Below, in pieces: positions 55,826 to 64,000 of a stretch of 64,000 nucleotides of DNA. The notes beneath the pieces were generated by a model. The model was not told where the DNA came from. It saw only the letters and a list, made by a program, of their open reading frames with translations, and made no database searches. Source of the stretch: Apiospora phragmitis (lineage: Eukaryota; Ascomycota; Sordariomycetes; Amphisphaeriales; Apiosporaceae). Every line of letters begins with the position of its first letter. The stretch's first letter is position 1. The position numbers and the translations under genes are program-made. Where the stretch lies: positions 744,001-808,000 of the forward strand of contig JAQQWL010000018.1 of NCBI GenBank assembly GCA_038363925.1. Direction: 5' to 3'.

Positions 55826-58800
55826 TCAATACTTCCCAACCCCTTCTATATCGCATTCTATAAAAACCACCCTCCCCGAAGCACAGCCGATCGTAATTAA
55901 AGAGCCGGCAACAGCGGATGATATTGGCCGGAAATCAGGCGGTAACCATAACAGATAATTTCCATACCAAGTTATCCAGCTGCGATCCTCGCTAATGCCA
56001 TAACCAAGGCGTGAAACCTCGCGCTGTGGAGGTGATGACTGACTAGGTTGGGTACCAATAGCAATAGCTCCAACGTCAGTAAGAAGATGTGAAGAATCCT
56101 TGCTAAATGATAATGTAAAGGAAGTAGTGCCTATGTGGGTGGTTTGCAGCTCTTGGCCCGTCGCCGCGTCCCAGACCTTGACCGTGTGGTCGTCCGACGC
56201 CGACGCCACCAGCTGGCTGTCGGGCGAGAACGCCACCGAGCGGACCCAATCGCTGTGGCCCTTGAGCGTCTGCTTCTCTTGGCCCGTCGCCGCGTCCCAG
56301 ACCTTGACCGTGTGGTCGTCCGACGCCGACGCCACCAGCTGGCTGTCGGGCGAGAACGCCACCGAGCGGACCCAATCGCTGTGGCCCTTGAGCGTCTGCT
56401 TCTCTTGGCCCGTCGCCGCGTCCCAGACCTTGACCGTGTGGTCGGCCGACGCCGACGCCACCAGCTGGCTGTCGGGCGAGAACGCCACCGAGTTGACCGA
56501 CTTGCTGTGGCCCTTGAGCGTCTGCTTCTCTTGGCCCGTCGCCGCGTCCCAGACCTTGACCGTGTGGTCGGCCGACGCCGACGCCACCAGCTGGCTGTCG
56601 GGCGAGAACGCCACCGAGCGGACCCAATCGTTGTGGCCCTTGAGCGTCTGCTTCTCTTGGCCCGTCGCCGCGTCCCAGACCTTGACCGTGTGGTCGTCCG
56701 ACGCCGACGCCACCAGCTGGCTGTCGGGCGAGAACGCCACCGAGTTGACCGAGTCGCTGTGGCCCTTGAGCGTCTGCTTCTCTTGGCCCGTCGCCGCGTC
56801 CCAGACCTTGACCGTGTGGTCGGCCGACGCCGACGCCACCAGCTGGCTGTCGGGCGAGAACGCCACCGAGTTGACCGAGTCGCTGTGGCCCTCGAGCGTC
56901 TGGCGGCAATTATTCCACTTGTCGTCTACTACTGGCTGGTGCAAGATCCATTGTGGTATAAGACCTTGAAATGTAGCGCGGATTACGCTCTGTTTCGGGG
57001 CGAAGAGGAGGCCAGATGAATAGACTTGAAGAGGGGCAACCTGAATAGTAGCAACGTTGGCTAGAATAAAGCGGTTCGCGTCGCTAAGGAAGTCGATTAG
57101 TAGTTTACTGGTACTGGGCTTAACAGTTGGTTAGTAACTTAACGGAACGGGTCCGGGGGTAGCGTACTATAAGACTACTTAATGTAATTAAAACCCGTAA
57201 GCTTTTTGAAGCTCTATTCATTAGACTGAGCGCTTCTAACCAATGCAGGAGATGGCTTTTCAAGAAGTTGTACACCTCACAATCGTCGGTGATCATTGTA
57301 CCTGACTGTTCCAAGTGGTATACCCAGTAGCGGCAGGCATATTGTATCTCTGGCTGCAGGCGCTCGTTGATTCGCTGTGAATCGATCTCGGAGAGTGTCG
57401 TCCCTGGGGCTTGGACTTGGCAGATATCCGTCCGCAGCGAGCTATTCATGACTCGCAGACATTCCGTGGCTAGCTGACGATGGACCTCTTTCTCATCAAT
57501 CCAGAACTGGTTGCTCTCTCGCTTCTCCGGGTCGAGAAGGAAGTCGCGGAAGGATAGATGCAGCAACCGGATCGGTTGTTCAGATGAATCGGGGATACTG
57601 AGAACGGAGTGAAGTAGGGCCAGGCTTTCTAGCACGTCATCCAAAGCTGTGTTGAGTATCCGTGACAGAGCCGACGCAGAAAGGGGATTGGCGAGCACTA
57701 CTATTGAACCGATAATAGTACGGAATTGTCCCAGGCTTTCTTCTCGCTCTCGCACCGTACGACCAATAAGCAGCTGTTCTAGAACTGGCATATAGGTAGC
57801 ATCAAGTTTGGATTCTTGACTCTTGGTTCGTTGTTCTAGAACTCTGCAGAGTTTCTTTTGCGGGTTGGCACCTTTGCGGTCATCGACAAAGCGACAAACG
57901 GTCGCGGCGAAGATGAACAATGGCACCGCCATCTTAGCCAAAGTCCGCAAATCACCCTCGCTTGGCCATGTAGCGGGCAAGTGTCGCTCATCTGGCTCGA
58001 GCGCATTGTACTCCCGCCTCACCCGTGTGAGCTCACTCTTGAGGAAAGCGCGTATATCACGTTCAATGACAGGTTCAGCGACCTCGTGAAGGACAAGATC
58101 TTGGTATGCCCCTTTAATCGCAGTGAAGCCAAGGCGGATAGGAAGCTCGGGTCTGCTGGTAAGAAAGATCTTGAGCCGGGGCGATTGTATGCTTTTGGAA
58201 CCCGAGAATAAGTGTATAAGGCGTTTGATATCTTCCTCGTGCTCGCACTCATCCAAGGCATCGATAACAAGCAGAAGAGCGCGGTCCTTGTAAGCAGCTT
58301 TTGAAAGTTTCGATAGCGGTTGAAATATGAGCTTCTCGATTTGTTCTCGCATCGCTTTTCCGAAAATCGCAGGGTCGGAATCGATAGCAGCTTGGATGTG
58401 CGGTATAACAGCCGGTTCATGTGAGCCTAGCTGCGCTGCTAGGGTAGAGAAGAACTTGGACACGCCGCCCCGATCTCCTTCGCCCCGTTTAAAGAAGAAG
58501 CTAGCACCGATGAACCCGCCCTCGGAGGCACTCTGCGCTAAGGTACGCGAGATGGTGGATTTGCCCGTTCCAGCCATGCCGCTGAGCCAGAACATCGCTT
58601 CGGCGTTCGGATCTTGAATCCATTGATCAATCTCGCGCAGGAGCTCGACTCGAGTGTCTCGGAGGCAGGTCGGATTATGTTCTTCGGCGTGGGAGTCGAA
58701 GGAGGCTCCTTGTGCGATTGGGAGTTTGTCGAGCACAAGCCTTTGATCGATGTCGAGGAGAACGGTCCTATAGATGTACATTGTAAGCAGTCGAAAGGAT

Positions 58801-59247
58801 ACTTAGATTCAAAGATGCGACTTACGTTTGATCAACCTGCAAGGCCGCGAATACCATGGCCGAACATCGTTGGAAATTATCAACTTTCTTCTGAACATCC
58901 TCACTCCTAAAAGGCCATTTTAGAGCGCGAAGGCCGAATCGACTCATCGCTTTCCTGCTCTTCCCGGGACTAAGGTCCTCTTCCAGCTTTTGAAGTTCTC
59001 CTTGTCCATCCTGTAATGCGGTGTGTAGATTCTGGGATGTGCGGAGCTTTGTTCCTTGTGGGCCGTCTAAGATTTTGCGGACGCTCTCGGTGACAGCCTT
59101 CAGGTTCGTCACTTCCGTATTGATTCGTCCGATATCGTCTTTCGCGTTCGAAACATCTTTCCCGTACTGCGCACAAAGCTTGGTGATCTTTGCTGCTAAC
59201 TCGATAACGGCAAGAGCGCTGGCTGCGGTGCCGAGTACTTCAGCCAT
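55826..59247 (-). CDS. NACHT-WD40 NLR (HET-E/D/R-like architecture)
   Basis: The start MAEVLGTAASALAVIELAAK at 59247 is a STAND N-terminal domain. A 58-bp intron (58825-58768, GTAAGT to TATAG) joins DQT to VLLDIDQRLVLDKLP. The NACHT region has Walker A (GMAGTGKST, near 58580), Walker B (LLLVIDALDECEHE) and IFLTSRPE, then the winged-helix and linker region (LLHLSFRDFLLDPEKR). The frame stops at 57120. A few bases downstream another frame resumes (LLIDFLSDANRFILANVATI, APLQVYSSGLLFAPKQS) and leads to six WD40 repeats and a tail to 55826. An intron with TACTAAC lies near 57167-57121, but its phase does not fit, so one base may be lost. Relatives in Podospora control heterokaryon incompatibility. 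Confidence 0.88.
56150..56907 (-). repeat. Six near-identical 126-bp WD40 repeat units
   Basis: Each unit encodes 42 residues (core SVAFSPDSQLVASAS, DHTVKVWDAATGQEK). Differences concentrate at a few codons: GHSDSVN, GHNDWVR, GHSKSVN or GHSDWVR, and ASADH or ASDDH. DNA identity between units is very high. Confidence 0.95.
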
Positions 59248-59689
59248 CGAGTCTTGGGTGGTGTTTCGTTTCGCGTCGGATGCAACTGGGGAATGGTCGA
59301 AAAGAAGAATTGTCGAGGCTACAAAGGCTGAGCCGTCCCTGCTGAGCAGGAGTCCAGCACAAGGCACGCATTGCGGCCATTGCTGAAGTAGATGCGTTGA
59401 GGCTGAACCAGTCACGGGATCTGCACGCCGTGCCAATCAAGTCGTTTTTCCTGTGTCTCAAGCTGGGTGCGTATGGCGTTGTCATGGTAGGTGCACATGG
59501 AGGTTTGCATGTCCGGGCGACAGTTTCTAGTTAGCGGACTCTTCAGAAAGGTATTGGGGGTTGTCGCTAATGGCGGGGCTGTTGGGCGGTAGGTGGCCTA
59601 AGCGGGCCTATTGTCCTTTGGAAACACCCAGAACAAAGACACCCGCCGCCATCCACTCATCCGCCATTATCTGCAATCAAGCAACAACA

Positions 59690-60661
59690 ATGGCCCCAAA
59701 CCCTGCAGAGGCCACACACGAACGTGCCCAGGGCATGATGGAGAGCAATCAATTCACTGATACACAGATTGCAGTAGCTGTTGAGTGCAGCACCCGTTCC
59801 ATTCGTACGATCCGAGCGAATTTACGATGTTTTGGCACCACCAGAGCGCCTCGAAACGTCGTCGGACGACCTCGAACCATCACGCCGCCGATGCTTGACG
59901 CTCTATGCGATCGTTTGATCGAGAGGCCCGAGATGTACCAGGACGAGATGGTCGCATTTCTCGCGGCTGAGTTCGATGTCAAAGTGACGAGAATGAGCGT
60001 GAGCAGAGCCCTCGCGTCCATCGGATGGTCTAAGAAAACTACCCGACGTGTCGCCGAAGAACGGAATGCCGACCTACGCGACCTTTATAGTCACGCTCTA
60101 TCCGAGTTCCACTCTTACCACCTAGTGTATATTGACGAATCGGGTTGCGACAAGCGTGCGGGATTTCGACGAACCGGATGGTCGCCTCAAGGCGTAGCGC
60201 CCGTACAAACTGCACGGTTCCACCGTGGTCGAAGATACCAGATCCTGCCGGCTTACACCCAAGATGGTATTATGCTTTCGCGTATCTTCCAGGGATTCAC
60301 GGATAGTGAGGCGTTCGAAGACTTTATCCAAGAGCTTCTGCCTTTGTGTGGGAGATGGCCGGAGCCGAAGTATGTTCTTATTATGGATAATGCACCGTTT
60401 CATCAGCCTGACAGAATCCAACAGCTCTGTGATGATGCCGGAGTCAAGCTTCTGTTCCTGCCGCCGTACTCACCCGACTTGAATCCCATTGAAGAGTTCT
60501 TTGCCGAACTCAAGGCTTTTATTAAACGGTACGGTCACCTGTACAAATCGCAGCAGGATTTTGCTGTCTTTCTAGAATGGTGTGTAGACATCGTAGGATC
60601 AAGACGGTCAAGTGCAGAGGGACATTTTCGGCACGCAGGACTGTCTATTGAAGAACCATAG
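59690..60661 (+). CDS. Tc1/IS630-type DD34E transposase, copy 2
   Basis: 323 residues from the ATG at 59690 (MAPNPAEATHERAQ); the frame is open further upstream, but similarity with copy 1 starts here. It has paired helix-turn-helix segments (residues ~20-125), D149 (YIDESGCD), D233 (IMDNAPFH) and E268 (DLNPIEEFF), spaced as in copy 1. No frame break is seen. It lies ~440 bp from the start of the NLR gene, which is divergently oriented. The intact frame in a diverged copy implies that it was kept by selection or arrived separately. Confidence 0.93.
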   Translation: MAPNPAEATHERAQGMMESNQFTDTQIAVAVECSTRSIRTIRANLRCFGTTRAPRNVVGRPRTITPPMLDALCDRLIERPEMYQDEMVAFLAAEFDVKVTRMSVSRALASIGWSKKTTRRVAEERNADLRDLYSHALSEFHSYHLVYIDESGCDKRAGFRRTGWSPQGVAPVQTARFHRGRRYQILPAYTQDGIMLSRIFQGFTDSEAFEDFIQELLPLCGRWPEPKYVLIMDNAPFHQPDRIQQLCDDAGVKLLFLPPYSPDLNPIEEFFAELKAFIKRYGHLYKSQQDFAVFLEWCVDIVGSRRSSAEGHFRHAGLSIEEP

Positions 60662-60722
60662 AAGCTGGGAATTACAATAGACGGAAATGGAAACAACCCT
60701 TTCACTCATCGCTCATCATTCG

Positions 60723-62066
60723 TTACTCATCATTTGACAGACTAGCCCAGCTTTTAACATCGCGAACGAAGCGTCTGGCGATACCAAGCTTCACACCCTT
60801 GTCTAGCAGGAACTGGTAATCCTGATCCTCGTGCAACTGCTCAAGGTCGAAACCTTCAGCTAGAGTTAAATCTCGAGCTTTCCGGAACTCGAACTTCAGT
60901 ACTATATCGTCCACTTTCGTGCACTGCCATTCACAGTATCTCTTAACCGCTCGATCTCTTGAACCGCAGATAGTAATAGGGCTAGAACAGGCAACTGGAT
61001 GCTCCTCTGAGGCGTGTTTATTCGACTGGCCAGGCAAGACATTGGTAATCTGGATAGACGGAATATTTCGGGGAGAGGTATCGCGCTGGCGCTTCTGCTT
61101 GCGCTCTGTATCCTGCTGTTCTTCGGCATAGAGCTGGGTACGGAGGAAATCAGGCACATCGTCGTGACAATTGATGGGGTGACCTTCTTCGATATGTCGA
61201 ATCAGGCTTCGGAAGTGGTGGGTACGTAGCCTGTAGTGTTTACTGTTCGCGCTATCACGCCAACGATATGGTCCGAGATGGCAGGGAGGTCCGGGCATCG
61301 CATTCGTTCGTAGAGCTCGTTCCAGGTCGTTTGTTGGCCCGTCGTTACTTCAGCAGTTAGCTGCGTTGTTCGTCGGGCAAGCATTGTTTGGGTGGCAGAT
61401 AATCTCCCCCGAGTAGTGGCCCCGGTTAACGCGTCGCCCGGTCTATTGACGTCTACGTAGGTAAAGCCGATCGTGAGTCGTAGTGGCTTCCCTTCTTGAA
61501 AGAGGGGCGCCCATGTTCGAAGCTGCTTCTCGATAAGCCTCCAGTCAATATCGAAACCGCTGAAGTATTTAACAAGATCGCGCGCGGAGCGATCTCGCAG
61601 AGACGGCAATAGTAGTATCATCAATTTGCACCAAGTCCTTAGCTCTTCGGAGCTTCGTCACGACCAGTCTCTCGAGCTTTGGTTGCAAAAACTTGAGCCA
61701 GTAAGCACCCAGCGCCAGCACAAGGTCGGGCTCTGTGTTCTTCAGAAGGACTCTGTTGTTGTACATCACCTTGAACTCAATCGAGTAGTGGATGCAGCGA
61801 GGTGGCTCGTCATCGTAGGCTTCGTCCTCTTTCCAGTCAGCAAGCTGCAGCAAGGGAAGCGTTGCTCGCTCGATGCTCAACCGCCTGCGGCCAGCGTACT
61901 GGAGCGATCCTCCCGACGCGAAACCCTCAGAAGGCGCAAGCGACGCTCGCCAGCTCTGCTGAGTATTGACTAAAGCCTGAGGAGATAGACTAGGAAAGCC
62001 AAAAGCAGCACCACCATCGTCATCGTTGAACGAATCGTATGGATACGAATCAAACTCATCATCCAT
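60723..62066 (-). pseudogene. Accessory protein of the Tc1-like element, copy 2, frameshifted
   Basis: Three frame segments together match the accessory gene at 4002-5345: 62066 to ~61610 (IHYSIEFKVMYNNRV, DDTTIAVS), ~61600 to ~61290 (SGFDIDWRLIEKQLRTW, FTYVDVN, ELYERMRC) and ~61290 to 60723 (PGPPCHLGPYRWRDS to GIARRFVRDVKSWA). One-base changes separate them near 61605 and in a C-run near 61295. The third Cys of the putative zinc site in copy 1 (GPYCWRD) is Arg here. The N-terminus (MDDEFDSYPYDSFNDDDGG) is acidic and unlike copy 1. Function unknown. Confidence 0.75.
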
Positions 62067-64000
62067 TTTCGCGGCTATGCACTAGGGAAGACAGCGCCAG
62101 ACTTGACGAAGACGGTGGCGAAATCAATTTGGCGGGGGCAGGGAGGTCCATTGTCGGACTCGAACGAAATGAGTCACAGATGCCCCAAAAGTATCAAACC
62201 GCCAAATATGGCGGGCATCAGGAACTGCATCCAGTATTGGACTTGGATTGTATCGTTGTTGGTTTGGAGCAGACAGAAGAGCCAGGGACGATGTTGAACG
62301 CTAAGCTACATTCGGCTTTGGCCCTGTGCTACGCTGCCATTTGGCGGGCAACCGCCAGCGCTTGTCTCACTTATTCGGCGGTCGTATCGCCGAGGGATCT
62401 CCAGTAACCAGGAGCTTCTCTCTTGCATGAAATCGTAGAGTAGAAGAGGTATTGCATAGACATGATTTTGTAGGATTTCTTGAATAGCAGGATCGATGAC
62501 ACGCTGGAACCTTGTTTACCACCGTAAGCCCAGTATGCAGCACTATCATTGTTGATAGCGGGTCTGCTTATCGTCTGTTGTTTGTTGGAGCTACATCTGA
62601 GTTACTTGAAGTGGGGTACATAATTGGATGACAGGTCCAGTACTTATTGATATACCTGCGGAGACAGTTGGTGAGCTAAGATCCCGCACTGTGCGCCTTC
62701 CTAAAGCGGAAGTGGTCTGAGCGGAGAACTCGTTTCGTTGTCATCGAAGAGGAAGCCGATTTCGTTACCTGCTGTATACGGATCTGACATGAAAGCGGTT
62801 CAGGGAGAAAAGCCTACATGGCTCACTAGGGGCGACCCTGAAGAAGCGTCCTCAGATGAGCTGCTGATGTATCACGTGAAACATCAAGTATTGCCCACAG
62901 TTACGTACATACAGTAACGAGCCTTTTCACTGACACATTCCATATTTGGCCGCCGCCCGGCCCTTACATACACATCGGCTGATGTAATTGTGTTATGTAC
63001 TACCGTAAACTACAGTAAAGTTGCGCGGCTACTACTACTTCTATTATGCCCATCCTAGCGCTAGTAGCTTCATAAACCTTTAAGCTGGGACTGATCGTGC
63101 TAGCGAGAACTTCATTAAGTGTACGAGAGGCCCCGGCGCTTGTTCGGGTACAGTGCTCCTTTAACCTGTTCCTTGCCGTCGAATCAGTTCTTATTGGCTT
63201 TTGTTTTATCGCGCAGAGAATCATGCCAACCGAAAGCCACTCTGGAGGCATGTCTAACGGTCAACAGAAACACATGGAAGGAGAACTGCCTGCGTCACCA
63301 CAACTCCATGGCGGTGGCCGCGACGGGCAGGCTAGGGTGGAAAACATCTACCCTGGATGGTGGGCCTTGGAATGGACGCACACGGTACAGGCGCCAAAGA
63401 ACAGTCGAATTACTCTCGATCGTTTGACAGCCGCCATGAAGGCCAAGAAATAAAGTGGGAAAGGAAACCATAATGCGTCGGTTAATTGACTCACGACCGT
63501 GGAGCCAGGAACAGCCTCGATACGGGAGCTGGAACAATGTGTCGTGTGGAAGTGACGGTATGGAAGAGGGCTATGTTTGGAGCAAGTCCCTCATGAGAGC
63601 ATACCCATTACTGAAGAGGTTATGGCGGATGATGACGCAAGGTCAGAGGAACACATAAACGGGGAAGGGAACGAGAAAATACGACGAAACCTCCTTGGCA
63701 TCATTGGTATTCGGGTCAACAATTTTTGGCCATGGGAGGCTACGGTTGTGGTTTGGAAGCTTCTCGATATTTTCATATTCTATGGACATCGGCCCCTTTC
63801 TACCATTCTATTATTCATAATTTCTGGGTGGGAATAGGAGGGATCCCAGAGTGCCTCTTGTGAGCCAGCAAGGGCTCCACGACCAATAATGGACACATAT
63901 ATCGGCGTATGCTTGGGGTCCCCGTCTCATCCCCCTACATAAAACAATATTTGCTGTATTGTGTCCAAAAGAACCCAGTAAGCTGGCGGCTTGTTCATTC
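62067..64000. other. No confident gene
   Basis: The promoter side of accessory copy 2 should lie at 62067-62500, and GGCGGG-rich inverted motifs occur near 62200 and 62350. A small frame at 63223-63453 (MPTESHSGGMSNGQQ, ending DRLTAAMKAKK) might be a 76-residue protein but matches nothing I know. Confidence 0.35.

Larger units (their letters stand above)
59690..62066. mobile_element. Two-gene Tc1-like DNA transposon, copy 2 (ends not located)
   Basis: Transposase (+, 59690-60661) and accessory gene (-, 62066-60723) converge over 61 bp, as in copy 1. Both proteins align with copy 1 along their length but are clearly diverged. Neither end shows the terminal repeat of copy 1, so this may be another subfamily with its own repeats. 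Confidence 0.65.

Noticed and set aside
56135..57019. Plus-strand open frames of ~290 residues across the WD40 array
   Set aside because: They are antisense shadows of the 126-bp repeats, whose length is a multiple of three, so every frame stays open. The minus-strand frame encodes recognisable WD40 units.
59556..59615. GGCGGG-rich stretch as terminal repeat of transposon copy 2
   Set aside because: Similar G-rich motifs near 62200 and 62350 do not align as inverted repeats with consistent TA flanks.
1..64000. Starship-type giant element or CRISPR array
   Set aside because: No tyrosine-recombinase (DUF3435-type) captain gene and no regularly spaced short direct repeats were seen.

Overview
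The window looks like filamentous ascomycete (Pezizomycotina) nuclear DNA. The support is short 45-70 bp introns with CTAAC/CTGAC branch sites, fungal STAND/NLR genes (one with a NACHT-WD40 layout), Fot1/pogo and Tc1-like DNA transposons, a Tad-type LINE, a GH18 chitinase and an APC permease. No species can be named. The density of broken genes, diverged duplicates and transposons suggests an accessory, subtelomeric or lineage-specific compartment.

Layout: 0-1.7 kb, 5' part of a frameshifted NLR reading out of the window; 2.9-6.3 kb, a Tc1-like element with two convergent genes (transposase plus a conserved accessory protein); 6.3-11 kb, mostly relic repeats; 11.3-14.4 kb, two members (A, C) of a spliced family with a MADS-like motif; 15.3-16.2 kb, a broken kinase-like gene; 18.7-19.2 kb, an HMG-box gene; 21.3-25.7 kb, a coiled-coil gene and a third, degraded MADS-like copy (B); 27-27.6 kb, an alpha-amylase fragment; 28.1-32 kb, a seven-helix receptor-like gene split by a Fot1-like element; 32.9-34.4 kb, LINE, Tc1-like and NLR fragments butted together; 35-37.1 kb, a second coiled-coil copy, a zinc-finger fragment and a DegT aminotransferase fragment; 40.2-42.6 kb, a double chromodomain-like gene and a spliced fungal-specific gene; 43.8-48.7 kb, two LINE fragments; 48.7-52.6 kb, chitinase and permease; 53.5-54.3 kb, a four-exon gene; 55.8-59.2 kb, a NACHT-WD40 NLR with six near-identical repeats; 59.7-62.1 kb, a second copy of the two-gene Tc1-like element.

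The most interesting unit is the two-gene Tc1-like element. Two diverged copies keep the same convergent order (transposase, a gap of 112 or 61 bp, accessory gene), and a third locus keeps the accessory end next to a TA-flanked candidate terminal repeat. Reading frames and splice phases were followed by eye. No database search was possible, so family names rest on recognised motifs.
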